DNA from: Chlamydiota bacterium
GTDB taxonomy: Bacteria; Chlamydiota; Chlamydiia; Chlamydiales; SLFE01
Length of the DNA: 5,355 nt
Direction of reading: 5' to 3'
NCBI GenBank assembly: GCA_011065065.1
Contig: JAAKFL010000141.1
Coordinates: forward strand, 1 to 5,355
The notes beneath the pieces are model-generated. The model was given only the letters and a program-made list of their open reading frames with translations. It had not been told where the DNA came from and made no database searches. Positions 1-5,355 of the stretch are shown in pieces (the first letter of the stretch is position 1; every line of letters begins with the position of its first letter). Both the position numbers and the translations under genes were made by a program.

Positions 1-428
1 CTATACCTTCTGCATATTCAATAAGCGCCAATAGACACATCTATGTCCTTGGAAGCATGATGGCTTACCAGGGATACGATCGAAGGACTGAGGTTCCTCA
101 GTATCTCTTTGTGGAAGAGATGTTGAAAAAGTATCAGAATCTGTCTGAGCAACTCCGTCTCCCGACCGAGTATCTGGCAAAGATGGCTGTTTCAATAGGG
201 AGCCCATTTCTAAAAATTTCTAAACCGACTCCTTACCATAGGATGGTCCATGAAATAGGAAAAGGATCATTCAGCAAGTATGTGTCAAAACTAAATAAAC
301 AGGATATCGAACAACTTTATACCATCGCTAAAAAAATAAGAGATGAAATTTCTGAAAAATTTCAGGGAGAAGTGGGTCAGCTTGATAATTTAATAGTGGA
401 AATTAATGATATCTTAACAATATCTTAA
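1..428 (+). CDS. 3' end of an unrecognised gene (hypothetical protein, N-terminus outside the window)
   Basis: The reading frame is open from the first complete codon at position 3 to the TAA at 426-428, about 141 codons. A first ATG lies at 57 and a second directly after it at 60. The purine run GGAAG at 51-55 sits only one and four bases ahead of them, too close for a normal ribosome binding site, so the gene most likely continues past the left edge and these methionines are internal. The visible protein is hydrophilic, rich in Lys, Tyr and Glu, with no membrane segment; its last ~55 residues look helical (KLNKQDIEQLYTIAKKI, then an Ile/Leu-rich end). I do not recognise the family. The stretch HEIGKGSFSKYVSKLNKQDI is vaguely like the C-terminal GxxGxWKxxL region of sulfotransferases, but without the N-terminal PAPS-binding loop this is only a weak suggestion. 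It lies on the same strand as the glycan-enzyme genes, 53 bases upstream, so it could be the preceding operon member. Confidence 0.6.
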   Translation, partial: IPSAYSISANRHIYVLGSMMAYQGYDRRTEVPQYLFVEEMLKKYQNLSEQLRLPTEYLAKMAVSIGSPFLKISKPTPYHRMVHEIGKGSFSKYVSKLNKQDIEQLYTIAKKIRDEISEKFQGEVGQLDNLIVEINDILTIS

Positions 429-443
429 TTAAATAATAATAAT
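414..443 (+). promoter_or_regulatory. Weak candidate sigma70-type promoter in the AT-rich spacer before the LicD-GT25 gene
   Basis: TTAACA at 414-419 (5 of 6 to TTGACA) is followed after 18 bases by AATAAT at 438-443 (5 of 6 to TATAAT). A second possible -10, TATATT, lies at 446-451. The region 429-481 has only three G/C bases in 53, so matches of this quality are expected by chance. The call rests mainly on position: this is the longest gap ahead of the three glycan-enzyme genes. It is equally possible that transcription simply reads through from the upstream gene. Confidence 0.2.
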
Positions 444-468
444 TATATATTAAAATATCATTTTAAAT

Positions 469-473
469 AAGGA
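469..473 (+). promoter_or_regulatory. Ribosome binding site of the LicD-GT25 fusion gene
   Basis: AAGGA stands 8 bases ahead of the ATG at 482 and contains the only G's in an otherwise A/T spacer. This supports the start at 482. Confidence 0.7.
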
Positions 474-481
474 TAAAAATT

Positions 482-2515
482 ATGACTTTAGAAACCAATA
501 AATTTAATACATTTATTATCTCAACAGAAAACCGATATTATAGATGCATCCACAATCTTGCACATTCTAAAGACAAAGGTTTAAAGGGTTTTAACAAACG
601 AGAAATTCTATCCCGAATAGCCGGTGTTGCTTATTCGATATTTTCTGCTGGCATATTTTTTCTCAAACTGGCCGCAGGACTTTATGATCTCGCGGAAGGG
701 ACATTTCATTTAATCAGAATGAACAAATCATACGGTAGAATTTTTTCAATAGAGCGTGCCATAACCTATTTCGAATCGCTCGGTAAAAGCACGCTTGGAA
801 TTCCATTTGGAAGTTTGATCCACGTTGTGAATCCACGTTGGGGGAATGCGTTGTTTAAACCGATAAAAATGGAACCGGTGACCGATGAGGTATTGCCACG
901 AACAAGAGAGACAGTTGTCGACAAACTCTATGATTCTCTAGAAGTTCTGGATGATGTGCTGCGTAAGAAGAATATTAACTACATTTTGGATGGAGGTACA
1001 ATGCTTGGAGCGGTCCGTCATAAAGGATTAATTCCTTGGGACGATGGTGCAAACATCGGGATCTTGGATGGAGACATTCAGAATCTGCTTGATGCATGTA
1101 AGGAGTTTGACAAGCGTGAATATTATCTAGCCAAATGGTGGGGTGGATATAGACTCTGCAAAAAAGATGGAAAACCTCAACAAGACGTCCAAAGATATGA
1201 TCCAAAAACAAAACAATGGGTTAAAGATAAGAGCCGTTTCCCATTCGTTGACATCTTTGTCTTTGAAAAAGAGAATGATAAATACGTCCTGTCTTCGAAA
1301 TTTTCTGATAGCAAAAAAATTTGGCCTAACGAATATTTTACCGATGAAGAATGGTTACATGTGACGGACGTACCTTTTGGTCATTTGAATCTAAAGGGAT
1401 TGAAGCCGAAACATGCTCAAGAATACCTGAAACGTGATTATGGGGATGATTGGAATAAGGTAGCCTATAAAAACTGGGACCATGAGCGTGATGGAACTTA
1501 TAAGCAAGTTAAAGTAGCCATTCTAGATCGCTCGCATCCCGTCCATAGTGTTGAAGTCGAAGGGACGAAAATCGATCACCAAACACTCGCGACAAACTTT
1601 TTGAATGAGATGGAGGTTGACAAGCTCGACAACAATTGGAATCTAGATAAGTTATTTGGATCAATTCGGGTCATCAACATGAATAAATCACCAAAACGCC
1701 TGAAAAATGTCAAAAAATATCTGAAACAAGTAGGTCTTTCTGAAAATCAATATAAACGTTTTGTTGGGATAGATGGCAGTCAGCTTGATAAAAATGACTG
1801 GAGCAGAATGACGAGCAATTACAAACATATCTCGACAATAACAGCAAAAGGCAGAGAAAAACTCGATTGCCAACACCGGAATCAAACAGGATGCTATATG
1901 AGCCATTACAGACTTATCAAGAAGATTGCGGAGAAATATGATGAAGCGCGCGAAAATCTGCTCAAATTGCAAAAAGGTCAACTTCCTCATACACAACTTG
2001 AAAAAGCCACACAGAAAGTAAAGAAATACAGCAACGTTCTCATTCTAGAAGATGACAATGCTTTTGGGATGATCAAACCGGAAGACGTCACCAAAAAGGG
2101 GTGGCGTAGGCAGGTGTTCTCCGAAAAAATGACAACAATGGAGATAGGAAAGATTTTTTACAACGCCATGAAGGACCTTCCCAATGATTGGGATATGCTT
2201 TACTTCATGGCAATGTGGTACGAAAAACCAAAAAAGACGCATTCCTCTTATTTGAAAAAATTGGGATCTGCAAGTTGTCTCAACGCCTATGCAGTTAACG
2301 CTAAAATGTATCCGGTCATTCTAAATAAACTCAGGAAGATAGAACATTCTAACAAAAAATTGAGAGCAGTCGATGAAGAAATCGCAGAACTTCTCAAAAA
2401 GAGAAACTGTTACGTGATCGCTCCGGCAATAGCCTTACAGGCTGAAGGGGACAGCACCATCGTTAAGAGAAATGAGCAGTGTGAAGGACAGGAGCTTTTT
2501 CAATGTTTAACATGA
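482..2515 (+). CDS. LicD-like / glycosyltransferase family 25 fusion protein with hydrophobic N-terminus
   Basis: This is a two-enzyme fusion of 677 residues. Residues ~43-117 are hydrophobic in two patches (about 45-70 and 104-117), suggesting membrane association. Residues ~145-355 form a LicD-like nucleotidyltransferase-fold domain: GGTMLGAVRHKG (171-182), IPWDD (184-188), FVDIF (255-259), YGDDW (320-324). Residues ~393-660 form a GT25 domain: RVINMNKSPKR (396-406), IDG (430-432), TGCYMSH (469-475), LILEDD (520-525, the acidic motif of the family), LPNDWDMLY (566-574), and an acidic VDEE (630-633). LicD proteins transfer phosphocholine-type groups to glycans; GT25 enzymes transfer galactose or related sugars to LOS or collagen. 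The LicD motif, normally WDDDxD, reads WDDGAN here (186-191), so two probable metal-binding acids are missing, while the GT25 motifs are intact. The GT25 domain also carries a charged ~28-residue insertion after TGCYMSH. The gene ends 24 bases before a stand-alone LicD paralogue. Domain calls are confident; substrate is unknown. Confidence 0.9.
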   Translation: MTLETNKFNTFIISTENRYYRCIHNLAHSKDKGLKGFNKREILSRIAGVAYSIFSAGIFFLKLAAGLYDLAEGTFHLIRMNKSYGRIFSIERAITYFESLGKSTLGIPFGSLIHVVNPRWGNALFKPIKMEPVTDEVLPRTRETVVDKLYDSLEVLDDVLRKKNINYILDGGTMLGAVRHKGLIPWDDGANIGILDGDIQNLLDACKEFDKREYYLAKWWGGYRLCKKDGKPQQDVQRYDPKTKQWVKDKSRFPFVDIFVFEKENDKYVLSSKFSDSKKIWPNEYFTDEEWLHVTDVPFGHLNLKGLKPKHAQEYLKRDYGDDWNKVAYKNWDHERDGTYKQVKVAILDRSHPVHSVEVEGTKIDHQTLATNFLNEMEVDKLDNNWNLDKLFGSIRVINMNKSPKRLKNVKKYLKQVGLSENQYKRFVGIDGSQLDKNDWSRMTSNYKHISTITAKGREKLDCQHRNQTGCYMSHYRLIKKIAEKYDEARENLLKLQKGQLPHTQLEKATQKVKKYSNVLILEDDNAFGMIKPEDVTKKGWRRQVFSEKMTTMEIGKIFYNAMKDLPNDWDMLYFMAMWYEKPKKTHSSYLKKLGSASCLNAYAVNAKMYPVILNKLRKIEHSNKKLRAVDEEIAELLKKRNCYVIAPAIALQAEGDSTIVKRNEQCEGQELFQCLT

Positions 2516-2527
2516 ATAAAACGAAAT

Positions 2528-2533
2528 AGAGGT
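2528..2533 (+). promoter_or_regulatory. Ribosome binding site of the stand-alone LicD gene
   Basis: AGAGGT lies 6 bases before the ATG at 2540 and fixes that start. A tiny ATG-AAT-AAA-ACG-AAA-TAG frame (2512-2529) overlaps the previous stop codon (ATGA) and ends inside this site, so terminating ribosomes would stop next to it; coupling is possible but unproven. Confidence 0.7.
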
Positions 2534-2539
2534 AATAAA

Positions 2540-3847
2540 ATGAGTAGTATAACAAATTTAAATAACGCAATAAATAATTGGATAATCAAAGGCGGAAGCG
2601 TTAAAAAGTTTAAGCTAGCTTCGGGAAATCCTTTTTCCAGATGGAATAAAATCTATCTCTCATACAACAAAAAGAGTGGATGGAAAATTGTTGAGCTTAA
2701 TATCTTTCAGCGATTTGTTCGTAAGGTATTCGGTGCTTACAAGAACACACGACTGGCAAATGTCAAAGCCTATTCACCTGAAAAGTTTGAGAATGTAGAA
2801 GAAAATATTCAAACTGTTTTCAATAAAATCGTTTGTAAGTTAGCTCTAAATATCAGTGATAATGGGGAATGTTTAGCTCATAACCTTGCACCAGATTACC
2901 GCGGTTATGACATCAAAAAAACAGACGCTGTATTAAAACGTACTTCACAAGGTGCTGTAAACAAGATTTACGACACATTGGAGATACTAGATGATATTCT
3001 TCGGGATGTGGGGATCGAATACTGCATGTGCTGTGGAATACAATTAGGAGCTATTCGACAAACGGGTATTGATGGAAAAGGTCCTGGCGGTATTATCCCT
3101 TGGGATGATGATGGAGATATCGCTATCTTAAAAAAGGACTTTGAACAGTTCAAACAACTAAAAGAGAAATTTGCAGAAAAGGAATATGAGCTCATCGAGA
3201 CTAAGTATTGTTGGAAGTTACAACATAAAGATGGGAAACCCTATACACCCGATAAAGAACCCCCTGGATTAAGTGGCGAATCTGTCAAGTTTCCATTTGT
3301 CGACATTTTTATCATAGGAAAATCTGAAGGAAAAGATCAAGATAAATACTATTATGTGAATAAAGAAGCACAGGATTTGTGGGACTATGAATATTACACA
3401 GAAGAAGAATGGAATAACATCACAGATGTCAGACTTGGCCATTTGAAGCTATGTGGTTTGAAAGGTGAACATGCAAAAAATTACCTAAATCGCGTATATC
3501 AAGACAAAAAGGCACGCCAACCAACGTGGGAAAATAAAGTAGCACGTACGTGGGATCATGAAGATGCTGCATGGCTAGGGAATCGAATCGTAGATTTGGT
3601 CGATAGAACTCACCCCGTTAAATTGCATATTGTAGATAATCTAGAAAATTTCCAAAAAGGATTGTTGTTGAGACAAAGTATAGAAGAAGCGAGAACAAAA
3701 CATGAAAAATACTATCGAATTCTGGGAGACATCGAAGAAGTAAGATATAAACTAAAATACGAAAACAATCCTACAAACTCGAAAGAAAACAAAAAAAAGC
3801 TTTCAAAATTTGAATCTGAATTATTCAATCTCGTTAATCGTAATTAA
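2540..3847 (+). CDS. LicD-like phosphotransferase family protein with unassigned N-terminal region
   Basis: This 435-residue protein is a paralogue of the LicD half of the preceding gene. Residues ~135-360 form the LicD-like domain: IYDTLEILDDIL (143-154), CCGIQLGAIR (164-173), IPWDDDGDIAIL (186-197), FVDIF (253-257), EYYTEEEW (284-291) and a closing DRTHPV. Over residues 284-320 it matches the upstream protein at 22 of 37 positions. It keeps the three acids at alternate positions of the WDDDGD motif, the expected metal and nucleotide site, so it is the better candidate for an active enzyme. Oddities: the usual GGT before the LLGxxR motif is CGI preceded by a Cys-rich run (C162, C164, C165); about 8 extra Gly-rich residues (TGIDGKGPGG) lie between AIR and IPWDDD; and YGDDW is not preserved. 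Residues 1-120 have no membrane span and contain SGWKIVELNIFQRFVRKVFG (46-65), which resembles N-terminal modules I associate with environmental chlamydial proteins. The last ~60 residues are charged and probably coiled coil. No GT25 domain is present. Confidence 0.88.
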   Translation: MSSITNLNNAINNWIIKGGSVKKFKLASGNPFSRWNKIYLSYNKKSGWKIVELNIFQRFVRKVFGAYKNTRLANVKAYSPEKFENVEENIQTVFNKIVCKLALNISDNGECLAHNLAPDYRGYDIKKTDAVLKRTSQGAVNKIYDTLEILDDILRDVGIEYCMCCGIQLGAIRQTGIDGKGPGGIIPWDDDGDIAILKKDFEQFKQLKEKFAEKEYELIETKYCWKLQHKDGKPYTPDKEPPGLSGESVKFPFVDIFIIGKSEGKDQDKYYYVNKEAQDLWDYEYYTEEEWNNITDVRLGHLKLCGLKGEHAKNYLNRVYQDKKARQPTWENKVARTWDHEDAAWLGNRIVDLVDRTHPVKLHIVDNLENFQKGLLLRQSIEEARTKHEKYYRILGDIEEVRYKLKYENNPTNSKENKKKLSKFESELFNLVNRN

Positions 3848-3867
3848 ATTAAATTTGAATAAATAAT

Positions 3868-3874
3868 AAGAGGG
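3868..3874 (+). promoter_or_regulatory. Ribosome binding site of the stand-alone GT25 gene
   Basis: AAGAGGG ends 7 bases before the ATG at 3882. It favours this start over the in-frame ATG at 4020 (residue 47), which has only a misplaced purine run about 25 bases upstream. Confidence 0.7.
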
Positions 3875-3881
3875 TTATAAA

Positions 3882-5093
3882 ATGAATAAAGTTAAAAGTT
3901 CCAGTTATACTCCAATCACATGGAGAGTTGGGGACGTCATTGCAAAAAAACGCTTTAAATGTCTTTTCACATCAAAGTGGGGAGGGAAAGGAGGGGGTGT
4001 TGTTAAGCAGAAACTCGTCATGGCGAAAACCGCATTAGAGACGCGGGTTTTGGTGATCGCTTCTGTAGTAACAATGCCACTCGATGCTATAGCGAATATA
4101 TTCCTTGGCTTAGGAAAGCTAGCGTTATATCCTTTTCGTAAATGCCATGTGAGGCTTTTTCAGTCTGAGAAATATTCTGGGAAGGTGATTGGTCAACATT
4201 TTTTGAATTCCTTGATTGCGGTTGTTGGAACTGTTGCTCTGCCGATTCTTGGCCTGATCGATCCTTCATTGGTGCCAACCACTCCGGAGATGAAAACGAA
4301 AGAAGAGCCAGTCTATGAGCCTATAAATGGGCATAGTTTTAACAAACATTTTGGTGGCATCTTGTGCATTAATCTTCCAAAGAGTTTAAAGCGTCGGTAC
4401 GACTTTGTGAAAACTATGAAAGATTTTGGGTCACCACAATTTGAGTGGCTTCCAGCTACTTGGGGGGCTGATTGTGATCCTAATATAGTGAAAAAGATGA
4501 GAGGCAAAAATGGCTGGAATGGTTCAGATAAATTAAAAGTGAAGCAGGCCCGAACCGGTTGTTGGTATAGCCATCGTCGTGCCATTCAGCTTGCTAAAGA
4601 GCGTGGTTGGAAGAATACCTTGATTCTTGAGGATGACATGATCCCTGCCGGCAATGTTGATGAGTTAAAGAAGTTTGTTGATGATACGATGAAAAAACTT
4701 CCCGAAGATTGGGATATTTTATATCTCACGACCAATGTTAAAGAGTGCGATTATACAGATATTGAAGCTGGAGATCCTCATTGGGTTGCCTTGAATGATT
4801 GGTTGACAGCAAAGGGTCGTACTTACTTATATGCACACCCAAGCTATGTGATCAACGAAAAGGCTTATGACAAGATCTTGAGTATCCTTAATAAGATTGA
4901 AGATCCTAAAGTAGAGCAGGTCTGGCCTGTGGATGATCAAATTATAGAAGATATTCATCCGCAAGAAAAATGTTATGTGCTGAAGAAAAAGATCTTCTGT
5001 GAACCGCAAGAGAACCATGGAAGTACTATCACGGTTGATAAGGAACCCCTTAAGATTTTTCAGAACTTTTTTAAACATTTGAAATCGATATAA
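3882..5093 (+). CDS. Glycosyltransferase family 25 protein with hydrophobic N-terminal module
   Basis: This 403-residue protein has a C-terminal GT25 (LPS/collagen-type galactosyltransferase) domain at residues ~155-385: LCINLPKSLKRR (161-172), TGCWYSH (225-231), LILEDD (247-252, the catalytic acidic motif of the family), LPEDWDILYL (273-282), PVDDQI (349-354) and QENHGSTI (376-383). The domain is compact and lacks the long insertion seen in the GT25 half of the fusion gene. The first ~130 residues differ: a basic, Gly-rich stretch (SKWGGKGGGVV, 31-41) is followed by two hydrophobic segments (about 56-83 and 107-127) separated by a basic linker and ending in IDPS. This probably anchors the enzyme to a membrane and has the same general shape as the N-terminus of the fusion protein. 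It would transfer a sugar, likely hexose, to a glycan or protein acceptor; donor and acceptor cannot be read from sequence. It is the last gene of the cluster, 34 bases after the LicD gene and 106 bases before a terminator hairpin. Codon choice looks more G/T-rich than in the preceding gene. Confidence 0.9.
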   Translation: MNKVKSSSYTPITWRVGDVIAKKRFKCLFTSKWGGKGGGVVKQKLVMAKTALETRVLVIASVVTMPLDAIANIFLGLGKLALYPFRKCHVRLFQSEKYSGKVIGQHFLNSLIAVVGTVALPILGLIDPSLVPTTPEMKTKEEPVYEPINGHSFNKHFGGILCINLPKSLKRRYDFVKTMKDFGSPQFEWLPATWGADCDPNIVKKMRGKNGWNGSDKLKVKQARTGCWYSHRRAIQLAKERGWKNTLILEDDMIPAGNVDELKKFVDDTMKKLPEDWDILYLTTNVKECDYTDIEAGDPHWVALNDWLTAKGRTYLYAHPSYVINEKAYDKILSILNKIEDPKVEQVWPVDDQIIEDIHPQEKCYVLKKKIFCEPQENHGSTITVDKEPLKIFQNFFKHLKSI

Positions 5094-5199
5094 TTTGATG
5101 TTTTGATTTAGTACAAAAGTGCTGAAAACAATTCCATATGTAAACATCGGTAGAAAATGGAAAAATGTTTGATAGAATCTAAACAAGTCTAATGTTTAA

Positions 5200-5225
5200 C
5201 CTCGTCCTTCAGGGCGGGGTTTTTT
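5200..5225 (+). terminator. Rho-independent terminator ending the glycan-enzyme operon
   Basis: CCTCGTCC (5200-5207), loop TTCA (5208-5211) and GGGCGGGG (5212-5219) form an uninterrupted 8-bp stem including two G-U pairs, followed by T6 (5220-5225), an A and T4. On the minus strand the two G-U pairs become A-C mismatches and there is no comparable T-run, so it acts mainly on plus-strand transcripts. The stem and TTCA loop also resemble the hairpin ends of some IS200/IS605 elements, but no transposase is visible here. Confidence 0.85.
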
Positions 5226-5238
5226 ATTTTGACGATCC

Positions 5239-5355
5239 CTAAGGCACATCAACAGCGCGTGGTCGTGAATGGCCTTCGTAATAGTAGGCGGAGAAAGCAA
5301 TCGCGCGCGTTCCGATCATCTTTTCTATTCTTTCCACGTTAACGATTGCCCGATA
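5239..5355 (-). CDS. 3' end of a convergent unrecognised gene
   Basis: Reading the minus strand from the right edge, 38 codons run without a stop to TAG at 5241-5239, giving a protein ending in ...EGHSRPRAVDVP. The segment contains VERIEKMIGTRAIAF followed by SAYYYEGHSRPR, a plausible real C-terminus (charged helix, aromatic strand, basic tail). GC is 58 of 117 bases, about 50%, far above the neighbouring intergenic DNA, which supports coding. I do not recognise the family. The gene faces the operon and ends 14 bases past its terminator T-run, so this is a convergent boundary. A short open frame at a window edge can occur by chance, hence moderate confidence. Confidence 0.5.
   Translation of the reverse strand, partial: YRAIVNVERIEKMIGTRAIAFSAYYYEGHSRPRAVDVP

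Noticed and set aside
1143..1364. Plus-strand 73-codon frame within the LicD domain of the fusion
   Set aside because: It is a frame-shifted shadow of the conserved LicD region, which is continuous in the main frame through FVDIF and EYFTDEEW.
1688..1996. Minus-strand 102-codon open frame inside the fusion gene (and other minus-strand frames at 1-207, 975-1211, 2045-2242, 2968-3195, 4087-4278, 4313-4585, 4827-5186)
   Set aside because: They lie opposite genes with clear protein-family motifs, or mostly so, have no recognisable domains, and are the expected by-product of coding composition.
2512..2529. Five-codon frame MNKTK overlapping the stop of the fusion gene
   Set aside because: Too short to be called a gene and without its own ribosome binding site; noted only as possible translational coupling.
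4020..4022. Alternative start of the GT25 protein at Met47
   Set aside because: The strong purine run upstream is about 25 bases away, whereas the ATG at 3882 has AAGAGGG at 7 bases.
2540..5093. The separate LicD and GT25 genes as one fusion broken by a frameshift
   Set aside because: Each has its own ribosome binding site, its own N-terminal module and a clean stop; a 34-base gap and a 130-residue hydrophobic N-terminus separate the domains.
5094..5199. Small RNA or short gene between the GT25 stop and the terminator
   Set aside because: Only AT-rich sequence with a weak AAACAT/ATGTTT inverted match; no start with ribosome binding site and no promoter-like pair. It reads as a 3' untranslated leader to the terminator.
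1..5355. tRNA, rRNA, CRISPR array, or long repeats
   Set aside because: No cloverleaf, no regularly spaced direct repeats and no long duplicated segment seen; similarity between the LicD genes is at protein level only.

Overview
The window looks like a piece of a chromosome from an obligate intracellular or host-associated bacterium. My best guess is an environmental member of the Chlamydiae (Parachlamydia/Simkania/Waddlia-like). This rests on a low-GC, AT-rich coding style, on LicD-like and GT25-like glycan enzymes occurring together, and on N-terminal modules that resemble, from memory, those of environmental chlamydial proteins. No marker gene proves it, so the assignment is tentative.

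Layout. Positions 1-428 (+) hold the 3' end of an unrecognised gene that is open through the left edge. A 53-base spacer that is almost pure A/T follows. Then come three complete, closely spaced, same-strand genes, each with a good Shine-Dalgarno: 482-2515 (677 aa, hydrophobic N-terminus + LicD-like domain + glycosyltransferase family 25 domain), 2540-3847 (435 aa, stand-alone LicD-like protein with its own N-terminal region and a charged helical tail) and 3882-5093 (403 aa, hydrophobic N-terminus + GT25 domain). Gaps of 24 and 34 bases suggest a single operon, closed by a strong rho-independent terminator at 5200-5225. After it, a convergent minus-strand gene enters from the right edge; its last 38 codons and stop are visible (5239-5355). 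It is clearly richer in GC than the operon spacers.

How the genes may work together. LicD-family proteins transfer phospho-substituents (phosphocholine or similar) from nucleotide-activated donors to glycans, and GT25 enzymes transfer hexoses (typically galactose) to LOS/LPS or, in eukaryotes, to collagen. A three-gene set with one LicD-GT25 fusion, one free LicD and one free GT25 reads as a glycan-decoration cassette, probably membrane-associated or acting on a host or envelope glycan. The most striking detail is that the fusion protein's LicD domain has lost two acidic residues of the usual WDDDxD motif (it reads WDDGAN). The stand-alone LicD next door keeps WDDDGD but has an unusual CCGI in place of the conserved GGT upstream. 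This suggests division of labour between an impaired and an active paralogue, or complementary specialisation. Function and substrate are inferred, not shown.
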